Assembly (NCBI GenBank): GCA_001917135.1 | Contig: MNTT01000008.1 | Location: 1-64,000, forward strand | Reading direction: 5' to 3' | Source: Acetobacter sp. 46_36 | GTDB lineage: Bacteria > Pseudomonadota > Alphaproteobacteria > RF32 > CAG-239 | Length of the DNA stretch: 64,000 nucleotides | Part shown: positions 26,218 through 35,463 of the stretch, piece after piece | How positions within the stretch are numbered: the first letter of the stretch is position 1 | How the letters are laid out: each line of letters starts with the position of its first letter | Notes under the pieces: model-generated | What the model was told of the DNA's origin: nothing | What the model saw: the letters and a program-made list of their open reading frames with translations, nothing else | The model's database searches: none | Translations under genes and position numbers: made by a program

Positions 26218-27159
26218 ATGCAGATAGGAATTATCGGAACCGGAATGGTCGGCAGCGCCATCGCCTATTCGCTGGCAAGCGAAGGCAGTGCGGAAAAACT
26301 GATTTTAATCGATGCCAACAAGGAACGCGCGATTGCCGAGGCCATGGATATTTCCCACTCCACCCCGTTTACGTTCGGCGCCCGTGTCGTCGCCGGCGAT
26401 TATAAGGATTTGAAAGACGCCGGCATTATCGTCATTACGGCCGGAGCCAACCAAAAGCCGGGAGAAACCCGCCTTGACCTGCTGGAAAAGAACGTCGGTA
26501 TCTTCAAAAGCATTATCCCCGAAGTGGTCAAATACGCCCCGAACGCGATTTTGGTCATCGCCGCCAACCCGGTTGACATTATGACCGAAGTAACCTTAAA
26601 GCTTTCCGGCTTCCCCAAGAACCGCGTTTTCGGCACCGGTACCGTGCTCGATTCCGCCCGGTTCCGCAGCATTCTCGGACGCCACCTCGGCATCTCGCCC
26701 AAATCCGTCCATGCCAACGTCATCGGCGAACACGGCGACAGCGAGGTTCTGGTCTGGTCCAGCGCCGTCGCGGGAACCACCTGTGTTGAACGCCTCGCCG
26801 GACAAATCGGCAAAGATTTGGATAAAGTCGTCAAAGGTTCCATTGATAACGAAGTGCGCAACTCTGCCTATACGATTATCAAAGGCAAAGGCTCTACCTA
26901 TTTCGGCATAGCTTCCGCCACGCAGTACATCTGCAACTCCATCATCAGCGACAAGCACGCGATTTTAACCGTCAGCTCGCACCATGACGAAGGCATCGGC
27001 GGCTACGACAACATTTGCTATTCGCTCCCGTCAATCGTCAGCAAAAACGGTGTTGAAACGGCTCTCGTTCCCGAATTGTGCAACGGCGAACGCGAGGCAC
27101 TGGAAAAAAGCGCCGCTACGCTTTCCGAATATACAAAAAAAGCGCTGGCCATGCTGTAA
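26218..27159 (+). CDS. ldh: L-lactate dehydrogenase
   Basis: NADH-dependent reduction of pyruvate to L-lactate. The 313-residue protein has the Rossmann GTGMVGSAIA, the substrate loop ANQKPGETRLDL, the GTVLDSARFR active-site Arg, and GEHGDSE with the catalytic His. The Gln in the NQK loop is the residue that distinguishes lactate from malate dehydrogenases (Arg in the latter). AAGGGA precedes the ATG. It is monocistronic with hairpins downstream and is divergent from acpP. With adhE it provides NAD+ regeneration in fermentation. Confidence 0.93.
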   Translation: MQIGIIGTGMVGSAIAYSLASEGSAEKLILIDANKERAIAEAMDISHSTPFTFGARVVAGDYKDLKDAGIIVITAGANQKPGETRLDLLEKNVGIFKSIIPEVVKYAPNAILVIAANPVDIMTEVTLKLSGFPKNRVFGTGTVLDSARFRSILGRHLGISPKSVHANVIGEHGDSEVLVWSSAVAGTTCVERLAGQIGKDLDKVVKGSIDNEVRNSAYTIIKGKGSTYFGIASATQYICNSIISDKHAILTVSSHHDEGIGGYDNICYSLPSIVSKNGVETALVPELCNGEREALEKSAATLSEYTKKALAML

Positions 27160-27166
27160 AACGAAA

Positions 27167-27195
27167 GAAACAGCCCGGCTCACCGCGGCTGTTTC
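27167..27195 (+). terminator. Hairpin after ldh, without T-run
   Basis: GAAACAGCC and GGCTGTTTC form a 9-bp stem eight bases after the ldh stop. The missing T-run makes it a weak terminator or an mRNA-stabilising hairpin. Confidence 0.45.
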
Positions 27196-27220
27196 CCCAA
27201 AAACGTTTCAATTGCTCCAA

Positions 27221-27253
27221 AAAGAAGGCGTCCGTTTACCGGGCGCTTTCTTT
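27221..27253 (+). terminator. Second hairpin after ldh, likely terminator
   Basis: AAAGAAGGCG pairs imperfectly with CGCTTTCTTT around an 11-base loop, ending in a T-rich tract. Confidence 0.5.
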
Positions 27254-27333
27254 ATATGATCTGTAGGTTCCGACAGTTCTCCGATTGGACTGCCGCATCT
27301 TTCCCGCGTTCACCGCAGACAACACGACTGTCG

Positions 27334-28383
27334 CTAGTCCAACGGCGGCAGCGGCGTATAATATTTATACCATAACCGTTGCAGCATATAAAAGAAATTG
27401 GTCTTTGGCACCACTGTCCCCAGCGGCTTGCGCGAAGAGGCAAAGTGCAGAATAGTTGCCGGCGCAAACACGTCCTCATAATTCTGCCAGTCTTCTCCGT
27501 AATACGCTGCCATCGTCGGCAAATCGACATGCTCAAAAAAGAAATTCATCGTATTGTCTTCAAACGGCAATACCGCAACATCTTCGCCGACCACAACGTT
27601 AAATGCGTCCTGGTCCATATAGGTGCGGAAATTGTTGTTGGTATAGTCTTCAAGCTTCGCCAACAGGTTGTCCTCGCGGATTTTCTTAAGGTTCATCAGC
27701 ATCACGCCCGCATTGAAATAATAGCCGCGCTTTTCCAGATTAAGCTCCAAAACGTGCGCGTTTTCAAAGAACCAGGACGGATCTTTGACCGCCGCCAGAT
27801 ATTTGCCCTCAATATCAGTCCGGTACAGGCCGTTCAAATCATGCAAAACCAAAACGTCGGAATCCATATACAGGACTTTATCCAGCTGCGGCAGCGCCTC
27901 GGCAATATAATATTTCAGCAGCGATGTCTTTGAAACATGCGTATCCCTGATATAAAACAAATCAATTTCCTTCTGCGGCAAAACCGTAACCGTAACGCCG
28001 TTTCCTGCCAGCGCTTTCAACGCCGCCTCGTCGGAAGCCGAAACATCCAGCGTCATAACGTAAAAGTTATACCGGCTGTTCGGGCATTTGGTTTGCTTTG
28101 CCGAATTAATCGCCACCCGCGTAAAATCCATATAATTGGCATCGGTAATCAGCGCCGCATCGACGGTTCCGTCCACGCCCTCGCAGTTTTGCGGTGTCAG
28201 CTGCAAATCAAAGTCATAGCTTTTTGCCGCCGGCTTGTCCTGCCCGAGCTGGGTTTCCGCCTGTGCCTCCAGCTGCTGGCGCTCCACCTCGCGGTCAATA
28301 TACGATGCCCACAACAGCAGCCCGACCACGATAATCGCCATCACATCGGCAACTATCACCCATTTCATTCCTTTGTCTTTCAT
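27334..28383 (-). CDS. Membrane-anchored family 8 glycosyltransferase
   Basis: About 349 residues: a short N-terminal membrane helix (about 6-26), then a GT8 GT-A domain. The metal-binding DXD is in YMDSDVLVLHDL near 172, followed by YYFNAGVMLMNL and DQDAFN, the family's conserved order, and HFASSRKPL near the C-terminus. GT8 enzymes transfer glucose or galactose, often to the LPS core. A signal-anchor on a GT8 enzyme is uncommon and, with an N-in topology, would place the catalytic domain outside the membrane. Two adjacent ATGs follow GGGAG; I chose the second for spacing. It lies downstream of a GtrII-like gene. Confidence 0.75.
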   Translation of the reverse strand: MKDKGMKWVIVADVMAIIVVGLLLWASYIDREVERQQLEAQAETQLGQDKPAAKSYDFDLQLTPQNCEGVDGTVDAALITDANYMDFTRVAINSAKQTKCPNSRYNFYVMTLDVSASDEAALKALAGNGVTVTVLPQKEIDLFYIRDTHVSKTSLLKYYIAEALPQLDKVLYMDSDVLVLHDLNGLYRTDIEGKYLAAVKDPSWFFENAHVLELNLEKRGYYFNAGVMLMNLKKIREDNLLAKLEDYTNNNFRTYMDQDAFNVVVGEDVAVLPFEDNTMNFFFEHVDLPTMAAYYGEDWQNYEDVFAPATILHFASSRKPLGTVVPKTNFFYMLQRLWYKYYTPLPPLD

Positions 28384-28477
28384 CATTCTCTCCCGTCTGG
28401 TATTCCGGCCGCCCGTCTCATAACGTCGCCGCCCGTATGTTTTCCTGCAGTTTAACCCGGGATATGTAAACATCAGG

Positions 28478-30364
28478 TTAACCGCCATGTTCGCCGACAG
28501 CAGTATTTTTTGTCAGCTCCTCCTGGATAATGCCTATCAACGTCTCCCTGTCATACCTCACCTGCGGCATCATCAGAAAAATGTCTTTCTCTCCGATAAA
28601 ACAATAGTCCGCAGCCGGATACGGCATCATAATTTTCAGAGTATCAAGCTGCGCTTCTTTATCCAATCCAAAAGTTCTGGCAAATATCTCAGCATCCAAG
28701 CGCTTTCCATTCATTATATTTTCCGGCGTTATTCCGTAAAATATTCCACCGCCAAGATACATTGCATCACCCCAAATGGGACTCTCTGGCTCCGATAAAA
28801 AAAAGCCGCTGGAGAACATCACACTAAAATACATTGGAGCTCTGAATAACTCCCTGTCACGCTCGCAAGTACGCAGAGAATACACAGTACTTATACCCGC
28901 AAATTTTTCTCTGCCGTACAGACCTCCCAAAGTTGCCAGCCTGTATTTCTTTCCCGGTTTCAAACGCGGCAGCAAATCTTGCTTTATCCTCTCAACATAC
29001 AATTCATCCTGTCTGTTCCCCAACAGCCAGATTTTTTGTGCGTAAATGTCCGTTCGGATATAAACGCACATCATAACCGCCGCTGCCGCCAGCGCCAAAT
29101 TGCGGCTGCCGTTGCCGCCGCAGGAAAATGCGATTGCAAACAAGACTGCCGTCAAATACGGAACTGAAAAAAAATGAATCCGAAACGTATCAAAAAAATC
29201 ATGCGGCGTAATAAAAGCCAAAAAAAATGCCAGATAGACCGAAACAATCAGACATAACGCACCCCACAGAAATTTCCGCCGCCCCAGCGATGCAGCCAGT
29301 GCCGCCACGGCCAGCAACAGAAAGCCGTACCCTGCAAGCGGCGATTCATACGGAAACACCGAATATAATATTTCCCACGGCTTATGCCATCGCTGCAAAA
29401 ATTTTTCCGGCATGTCCCGTAAAGGAAGCGTCTGCACGTTATACATACCTAAAAAAATCAGATTCCGCCTCTTCATCTCCCAGATAACCGCCGCATAACA
29501 AAGCAGCGCCGCCATAACGCCCGCCCCCAGTTTCAAATAATGCCGGAAAATCACTTTAACGCTCTTTTCCGCCCGCAGGATGTCCAGCCAGAATTTCCCT
29601 GCGCAAATCGTCAGTACCAACTCAAGCGCCGCCGTATATCCGCCCAGGCTGACAAACAGCGCCGACATGCCCGCCGCGGCATACCCTGCCGTTTTTTTCC
29701 CTTCGTCCGTAGCACCACTCCACGCCATCCTGTCCCGTTCACCCGACACAACATCCCCTGCCGCTTTTTTCCTCCCGTCCACAGCAGCACCTTTTTCCCT
29801 CTCATCCGCTGCGGCACATCCTGCCGCCCTTTTTCTTCCGCTCATCTCAGCATATCCTGTCCCCTTTTTCCCTTCTTCCGCCACCAAAACCGCCCGGTCA
29901 ATCCAAATCACGCCCCAGACGCACAGAAAATGCCAGACGAATATGGACAGTATCTGGTGCACATAATATAATTGCGTCAGCACATATGGATTTAACACAA
30001 TCAGCAAAGTAAACGGCAGTACATCGCGATATCTTTCCGACAGTCCGTACCATTCGGCCAGCCTGACCGCTGCCAGGGCAAAAAAGGCAAAACCCAGCAA
30101 GACGTTAAAAGCCGGCAGAATATGCCCGCCGGTCAACAGCCATGACGGCAGAAACTGGGTAAACCGTCCTTCAAAAACCCCAGCTTCAAGCGGTACACCG
30201 TAACGCATAAAACGAAAATCGTGATTCCCCAGAAAAAAACTACTCCAATAAGTCAGAAAAACTGCTGCCAAAATAAGCCAGACAACGCCCGCGCATTTCA
30301 GCTCAAAAGCGCAAATCCCCCCGTGCCCCTTCTGTGATGACATATAACGTTCGATTATAGTCAT
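28478..30364 (-). CDS. GtrII-like multispanning membrane glucosyltransferase
   Basis: A 628-residue polytopic protein resembling the glucosyltransferase GtrII family, which adds glucosyl groups to O-antigen from polyprenyl-phosphate-glucose. Support comes from the N-terminal NHDFRFMRYG motif after the first helix, the LPSWLLTGGHILPAFN loop, and about ten hydrophobic helices followed by a soluble C-terminal domain (about 470-628). A hydrophilic insert at about 163-233 is built from repeated Gly/Lys/Ala units (GKKTAGYAA, RKRAAGCAA) and is encoded by tandem DNA repeats; it probably forms a large loop. No clear ribosome binding site is seen at the chosen ATG. Confidence 0.6.
   Translation of the reverse strand: MTIIERYMSSQKGHGGICAFELKCAGVVWLILAAVFLTYWSSFFLGNHDFRFMRYGVPLEAGVFEGRFTQFLPSWLLTGGHILPAFNVLLGFAFFALAAVRLAEWYGLSERYRDVLPFTLLIVLNPYVLTQLYYVHQILSIFVWHFLCVWGVIWIDRAVLVAEEGKKGTGYAEMSGRKRAAGCAAADEREKGAAVDGRKKAAGDVVSGERDRMAWSGATDEGKKTAGYAAAGMSALFVSLGGYTAALELVLTICAGKFWLDILRAEKSVKVIFRHYLKLGAGVMAALLCYAAVIWEMKRRNLIFLGMYNVQTLPLRDMPEKFLQRWHKPWEILYSVFPYESPLAGYGFLLLAVAALAASLGRRKFLWGALCLIVSVYLAFFLAFITPHDFFDTFRIHFFSVPYLTAVLFAIAFSCGGNGSRNLALAAAAVMMCVYIRTDIYAQKIWLLGNRQDELYVERIKQDLLPRLKPGKKYRLATLGGLYGREKFAGISTVYSLRTCERDRELFRAPMYFSVMFSSGFFLSEPESPIWGDAMYLGGGIFYGITPENIMNGKRLDAEIFARTFGLDKEAQLDTLKIMMPYPAADYCFIGEKDIFLMMPQVRYDRETLIGIIQEELTKNTAVGEHGG
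29679..29885. repeat. In-gene tandem repeat, about 33-36 bp unit
   Basis: Units beginning CATNCCCTGCCG with a following T-run and CTTCCGTCC occur at 29679, 29751, 29816 and 29850, with partial copies between. They encode the low-complexity insert of the GtrII-like protein. Confidence 0.7.
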
Positions 30365-30490
30365 CAGTTTTATTGTTTATTAACCTATTGTGTTTACACT
30401 AAAAGCCCTAAAAACAGATTGTAGAAAAAAAAGGAACCCTTTTTTTCAGCACCCCGTGCCGCAGTTCCCCCTGCCCTGTCATCTCCGCAC

Positions 30491-30521
30491 AAAAAAGGCG
30501 GTTCTCCATGGAACCGCCTTT
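30491..30521 (-). terminator. Rho-independent terminator of adhE
   Basis: An 11-bp perfect stem (AAAGGCGGTTC / GAACCGCCTTT) with a six-base loop is followed on the minus strand by T residues. It begins 20 bases after the adhE stop. Confidence 0.85.
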
Positions 30522-30541
30522 CATTTCATCATCGCTGCAAG

Positions 30542-33175
30542 CTAGATTTCAAAGTCCGTAACCCCTTCGTATGCCAGTTCATACAGTTTGCGGATTTCCT
30601 TAATCAGCGGATAACGCGGGTTGGAACCGGTACACTGGTCGTCAAACGCCAATGTCGGCAGCGTTTCCATCGCTTTTTTGAAATCTTCGTCGGTATACTC
30701 GCCGCGGATGGCAAACCACTCCCGGATAGAGCCCGGAATGCCGATTTTCGTCTTCAGCTCTTTAATCGCCTCAACCAGCGCGTTGACTTTCTCGTCGTCG
30801 GTCTTACCCTTAAAGCCCATCGCCGCCGCAAATTCGGCATACGCCGCTTTGGCATGCGGGAACTTATACTGCGGGAAAGCGCACTGTTTCGCCGGCTTGT
30901 CCGTTGCGTTAAAGCGGATAACCTGGCAAATCAGCAAAGCATTCGCTACGCCGTGCGGAATATTGAAGTGCGAACCGAGTTTATGCGCCATGGAGTGGCA
31001 GACGCCCAAAAACGCATTCGCAAACGCCATACCGGCCAGCGTCGCCGCCGTATGAACTTTCTCGCGGGCATAAGAGTCTGCTGTCGCATAAGAGGACGGC
31101 AGATAGTCAAACACCAGTTTGCCGGCTTCCAGCGACAGGCCGCGCGTATATTCGGTCGCCATTGAGGAAACGTACGATTCCAGCGCATGGGTCAGGATGT
31201 CGATACCCGAAGCCGAGCACAATCCCTTCGGCATTGTCTGTACCAAATCCGAGTCGATAATCGCCATCGACGGAGTCAGCGCATAATCCGCTACCGCGTA
31301 CTTAACGCCCTCATGGTCATCGGTAATAATGGAGAACGGCGTTACTTCCGAACCCGTGCCCGACGTAGTCGGAATAGCGACCATCACAGCCTTTTCGCCC
31401 AGCTGCGGAAATTCAAAAATACGTTTGCGGATATCCATAAAGCGCATCGCCAAATCTTCAAATTTCAATTCAGGATGTTCGTACATCAGCCACATAATCT
31501 TGCCCGCGTCAATCGGCGAACCGCCGCCCAGCGCAATGATAACGTCCGGCTCAAACGAACGGAGCGTACCGATAGCCATATTGACCGTCGTCAAATCCGG
31601 ATCCGGATGCACGTCGGAGAATATTTTGTACGCAACGCCGATTTCGTCCAGAACATCGGTAACTTTCTTGGTATAGCCCAAATCAAACAGTGGCTTGTCG
31701 GTAACGATAAACGCGCGTTTTTTGCCTTTCAGTTCCTTAAGAGCAAACGACAGCGAACCCGGCTTAAAGTAAACTTTCGGAGGAATTCTGAACCACAACA
31801 TATTTTCTTCGCGTTTCGCTACGTTTTTGATATTCATCAGATGTTTTACTCCTACGTTTTCGCTGACCGAGTTGCCGCCCCAGGAGCCGCAGCCCAAAGT
31901 CAGAGAAGGTTCAAGCCTAAAGTTGTAAATGTCGCCGATAGCGCCCTGCGACGACGGGCAGTTAATCATCACGCGCCCCGTAATCATCAGGTGGCCGAAA
32001 TATTTAATCCTGTCGTCGTTCTGCGGATTGGTATAAAGCACCGAAGTGTGCCCCTTGCCGCCGTGCGATACCAGAGCCTTCGCCAAATCTGCGCCGCTCT
32101 TGAAATCGTCGGCCTTATACATTGCCAAAACCGGCGACAGCTTTTCGGCTGAGAACGGTTCTTCCGCACCGACTTTCGTACACTCGGCAATCAAAACTTT
32201 CGTTTCTTCCGGCACCGAAATTTTCGCCATTTCCGCAATCTTGTATGCCGGCTGTCCGACGATTGCCGCGTTCAGATGCCCGTCAATCATAATCACTTTG
32301 GCGAGCTTTTCCTTTTCTTTCGGCGTCAGGATATACGCGCCGCGTTTGACAAATTCCGCCTTAACCGCGTCATACACGTCTTTAACTGCCGTAACCGACT
32401 GTTCCGATGCGCAAATCATACCATTGTCAAAAGTCTTGGACATCAAAATTGAAGAAACCGCCATCTGAATGTCTGCCGTTTCGTCAATCAATGCCGGCGT
32501 ATTGCCTGCACCGACGCCCAGCGCCGGTTTGCCGGAACTGTAAGCGGACTTGACCATGCCCGGGCCGCCGGTCGCCAGAATAATGTCAATCTGCGGATGC
32601 TGCATCAGATACTGGGTCTGGAAAATTGTCGGATTCTCAATCCAGCCGATAATGTCTTCCGGCGCGCCTGCCTTAACAGCCTCTTCCAGAATAATGCGCG
32701 CGGTTTCTACCGTGCACTTCTTGGCACGCGGATGCGGCGAAAAAATAATGCCGTTGCGGGTCTTGAGCGCAATCAGCGACTTGAAAATTGCGGTAGAAGT
32801 CGGATTCGTCGTCGGAATAACGCCGGCAATCACGCCCAGCGGCTCCGCAATCTTAATCAGCCCGTTGGCCTTGTCTTCTTCCAAAATGCCGCAGGTTTTG
32901 GTATCTTTGAATTTATTGTAAATGTATTCCGACGCAAAATGGTTTTTAATGACCTTGTCTTCAACGACGCCCATACCGGTTTCTTCAACCGCCATTTTCG
33001 CCAGCGGAATTCTGAGCGAACTGAGCTTCAAAGCCACGCGGCGGAAGATGTGGTCAACCTGTTCCTGCGTATATTCGGCATATTTCTTTTGCGCCGCGGC
33101 AACGCGTGCCACCAGCTCGTCCACATGCTTTTTCTCTGCTTCTTCGTTCGTTTGCACCTGAGTTTCTTTTGCCAT
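30542..33175 (-). CDS. adhE: Bifunctional aldehyde-alcohol dehydrogenase
   Basis: Reduces acetyl-CoA to acetaldehyde and then to ethanol, regenerating two NAD+. About 877 residues. The N-terminal CoA-acylating aldehyde dehydrogenase has TTNPTSTAIFK, ATGGPGMVK and the catalytic Cys in MICASEQS near 254. The C-terminal iron alcohol dehydrogenase has GGGSPIDAGKIMW, TTSGTGSEVTPF and the metal-binding CHSMAHKLG...IPHG region. It closely follows E. coli AdhE through its full length. Alternative ATGs lie three codons and further upstream; the ribosome binding site GGAG is near both. AdhE enzymes usually form filaments called spirosomes. Confidence 0.95.
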   Translation of the reverse strand: MAKETQVQTNEEAEKKHVDELVARVAAAQKKYAEYTQEQVDHIFRRVALKLSSLRIPLAKMAVEETGMGVVEDKVIKNHFASEYIYNKFKDTKTCGILEEDKANGLIKIAEPLGVIAGVIPTTNPTSTAIFKSLIALKTRNGIIFSPHPRAKKCTVETARIILEEAVKAGAPEDIIGWIENPTIFQTQYLMQHPQIDIILATGGPGMVKSAYSSGKPALGVGAGNTPALIDETADIQMAVSSILMSKTFDNGMICASEQSVTAVKDVYDAVKAEFVKRGAYILTPKEKEKLAKVIMIDGHLNAAIVGQPAYKIAEMAKISVPEETKVLIAECTKVGAEEPFSAEKLSPVLAMYKADDFKSGADLAKALVSHGGKGHTSVLYTNPQNDDRIKYFGHLMITGRVMINCPSSQGAIGDIYNFRLEPSLTLGCGSWGGNSVSENVGVKHLMNIKNVAKREENMLWFRIPPKVYFKPGSLSFALKELKGKKRAFIVTDKPLFDLGYTKKVTDVLDEIGVAYKIFSDVHPDPDLTTVNMAIGTLRSFEPDVIIALGGGSPIDAGKIMWLMYEHPELKFEDLAMRFMDIRKRIFEFPQLGEKAVMVAIPTTSGTGSEVTPFSIITDDHEGVKYAVADYALTPSMAIIDSDLVQTMPKGLCSASGIDILTHALESYVSSMATEYTRGLSLEAGKLVFDYLPSSYATADSYAREKVHTAATLAGMAFANAFLGVCHSMAHKLGSHFNIPHGVANALLICQVIRFNATDKPAKQCAFPQYKFPHAKAAYAEFAAAMGFKGKTDDEKVNALVEAIKELKTKIGIPGSIREWFAIRGEYTDEDFKKAMETLPTLAFDDQCTGSNPRYPLIKEIRKLYELAYEGVTDFEI

Positions 33176-33385
33176 AGTTTTCATCACTCCATAACAATTT
33201 ATCACTATTGACAGCATAATAGCATGGCAAAAATTAACAAGGCGTTTAAAACTCTTTTCCTGACACGAATTATTTCAGATTATTTCGTATATATAAGTTT
33301 TAAAATCAAGCGGATAAGACACGTTTTTTGCTTTCTCCGCGCCTTCCTTCTCCGCAGCTTTCGCCGTTTCTTACCGCCCGGCCGG

Positions 33386-34807
33386 TCAAGCCTTAACGAT
33401 ATGCAGCACGTTCGTACTCCCCACGCAGCCGAACGGATACCCGGCCGTAACCACAATATACTCGCCTTTTTTCGCCAGCCCAGCCTCCGCGGCAACTCCG
33501 CGCGAAACGGTTTCGATATTGTCAAAACTCTCAAACACTTTCCGGTCGACAAACGTCTTGACACCCCAGACCAGATTCAGCCGGTGAGCAATTTCCTCCG
33601 TCGGATTGATGGAAATAATCGGCAGTCTCGGACGTTCCTGCGCCATTGCCAGCGTCGTCGCCCCGCTGACCGAAAACGTCGCAGTGCAGGCAACTTTTTC
33701 CAGCGTTTTGACAACTTCACCCGCCGCATGCGTAATCGCGCGCGCTTCGCTGCTGCCGCACGCCCCCTGCTCAAAGCGGTGCACGCTCTCCAGATATTTC
33801 GGGTCGGCCTCCACCTGCAAAATGACGCCGTGCATCGTTTTGACCGTCTCGACCGGATAGCTGCCGGCTGCCGTTTCGCCGGAAAGCATAACCACGTCGC
33901 AGCCGTCATAAACCGCGTTGGCAATGTCCGAAACTTCCGCCCGCGTCGGCATCGGCGCCGACATCATCGATTCGAGCATCTGCGTCGCCACAATGACCGG
34001 CTTGCCGAACACGCGGCAGCGCGACACAATCCGTTTTTGCAGCACCGGCACCGTAACAATCGGGCATTCCACGCCCAAATCGCCGCGCGCCACCATAACC
34101 ATATCCGACGCTTTGATAATGTTGTCCAAATCGTCAAGCACCTGCGGCTTCTCCAGCTTCGAAATAATCCATGCCCGCTTGCCGATAATCTTGCGCGCCT
34201 CCTTAATATCTGACGCCCGCTGCACAAAAGACAGGCAGATGCAGTCCACCCCGAGCCCCAGCGCAAACTGCAAATCGCTGTGGTCCTTTTCCGTCAGCGG
34301 CGAAATATTAAGCGACGAATTCGGCAGGTTCACGCCTTTGTGCCCGGAAATAACCCCGCCGACCTCAACTTCCGTTTCCGCCGATTCTTTGTTGCACTTC
34401 AAAACGTTCAACACGATATTTCCGTCATTAACCAGCAGTTTGTCGCCGGCTTTCAACGCTTCAAAAATTTCCTTGTGCGGCAGCAGAACCCTTGTTTCGT
34501 CTCCCGGAATATCCTGCATGTCCAGCGTAAACTTCTGCCCCTTTTTCAACAAAACTTTGCCGTCTTTGAACGTTCCGATTCGGAGCTTCGGTCCCTGCAT
34601 ATCCGCCACAACCGTTACGCGCACGCCCTTTTCTTTCGCCACACGCCTTACAATCTCATAAGTCCGTTTGTGTTCTTCCTGTGTCCCGTGGCTGAAATTA
34701 AGCCGGAACCCGTCAATCCCCGCCTCAATCAGGGCGCTGATTTTTTCTTCGGTATTTGACGACGGCCCCAATGTTGCTAAGATTTTTGTACGCGTATCGT
34801 TTGGCAT
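33386..34807 (-). CDS. pyk: Pyruvate kinase
   Basis: Phosphoenolpyruvate + ADP to pyruvate + ATP. The 473-residue protein has the N-terminal TKILATLGPSS, the substrate/metal loop FRLNFSHG, the active-site Lys region ISKLEKPQ, the MVARGDLGVE metal motif and MLESM. AGGGGA precedes the ATG. It lies downstream of adhE in the same direction of transcription and supplies the pyruvate that ldh uses. Confidence 0.95.
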   Translation of the reverse strand: MPNDTRTKILATLGPSSNTEEKISALIEAGIDGFRLNFSHGTQEEHKRTYEIVRRVAKEKGVRVTVVADMQGPKLRIGTFKDGKVLLKKGQKFTLDMQDIPGDETRVLLPHKEIFEALKAGDKLLVNDGNIVLNVLKCNKESAETEVEVGGVISGHKGVNLPNSSLNISPLTEKDHSDLQFALGLGVDCICLSFVQRASDIKEARKIIGKRAWIISKLEKPQVLDDLDNIIKASDMVMVARGDLGVECPIVTVPVLQKRIVSRCRVFGKPVIVATQMLESMMSAPMPTRAEVSDIANAVYDGCDVVMLSGETAAGSYPVETVKTMHGVILQVEADPKYLESVHRFEQGACGSSEARAITHAAGEVVKTLEKVACTATFSVSGATTLAMAQERPRLPIISINPTEEIAHRLNLVWGVKTFVDRKVFESFDNIETVSRGVAAEAGLAKKGEYIVVTAGYPFGCVGSTNVLHIVKA

Positions 34808-34907
34808 ATTCTTCCCCTAAAAAGTTTAAAACCATCTTTTGCTATGGTTACATATATACCATAAATTTTTAATAACTTATTATTCTTCATTTTCTCCACA
34901 ATTATTT

Positions 34908-35045
34908 AACCGCCGCCGTTCCTGTCCCCGTTTTCGTCCTCCCCGCCTTTCGCCTCCATTCAACCGCCGCCGCTTTTCGCAGCCATTTAACCGCCGTCGC
35001 CTTTTGCTGCTATTTTAACCGCCGCCGCTTTTCGCCGAATTTATA
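34908..35045. repeat. 27-bp degenerate tandem repeat upstream of gapR
   Basis: AACCGCCG starts units at 34908, 34962, 34989 and 35017 (spacing 54, 27, 28), each with CCGCTTTTCGC-like filling. It occupies most of the spacer between the divergent pyk and gapR genes. Confidence 0.65.
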
Positions 35046-35127
35046 TCTTGTCAAAAAAAAATATCTTTGCTAAAGTGCCGCAGCGTATATGATACGATTC
35101 TTTAATAACATAAAAGGGAGAACAACT

Positions 35128-35376
35128 ATGTCGGAAAATGAAGTCGGCGGCATCGACAGCACCAGATTGAATTCTTTGATTGAACGAATTGAACGCCTGG
35201 AAGAAGAAAAGAAAGGCATTTCTTCGGACATTCGCGACATCTACGCTGAAGCCAAAGGCGTCGGTTTTGATGTTAAAATTATGAAAGCCATTATCAAATT
35301 AAGAAAAATGAATCAGGCAGACCGCGACGAGCAGGAATTCCTGCTTGAAACCTACCGTAAGGCCTTAAACGTATAG
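35128..35376 (+). CDS. gapR: GapR-family (DUF2312) DNA-binding protein
   Basis: An 82-residue, mostly helical protein of the alphaproteobacterial DUF2312 family. GapR in Caulobacter binds over-twisted AT-rich DNA ahead of replication forks and stimulates topoisomerases. The conserved pattern is seen: RLNSLIERIERLEEEKKGI, then IYAEAKGVGFDVKIMKAIIKLRK. The ATG at 35128 has AAGGGAG upstream; 13 further codons upstream lack one. The gene is monocistronic, and its final codons and stop are duplicated downstream. Confidence 0.9.
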   Translation: MSENEVGGIDSTRLNSLIERIERLEEEKKGISSDIRDIYAEAKGVGFDVKIMKAIIKLRKMNQADRDEQEFLLETYRKALNV

Positions 35377-35408
35377 AGGTCGCTTAAACGTATAGATGAC
35401 GCTTAAAC
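35364..35408. repeat. 19-bp repeat including the gapR stop codon
   Basis: CTTAAACGTATAG, the last codons and TAG stop of gapR, recurs at 35383, and a third partial copy (CTTAAACGC) starts at 35402; the spacing is exactly 19 bases. Confidence 0.85.
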
Positions 35409-35428
35409 GCACCGAGCGCACAAAATAC

Positions 35429-35455
35429 AAGCACCGGAAGTTTTTCCGGTGCTTT
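35429..35455. terminator. Bidirectional terminator between gapR and aaxC
   Basis: AAGCACCGGAA and TTCCGGTGCTT form an 11-bp perfect stem, with T-rich flanks on both strands. It serves the converging gapR and antiporter genes. Confidence 0.8.
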
Positions 35456-35463
35456 GTTGTTGT

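Noticed and set aside
33224..34213. 329-codon open frame opposite pyk
   Set aside because: Its composition is that of an antisense shadow, and pyk covers the region with full family motifs.
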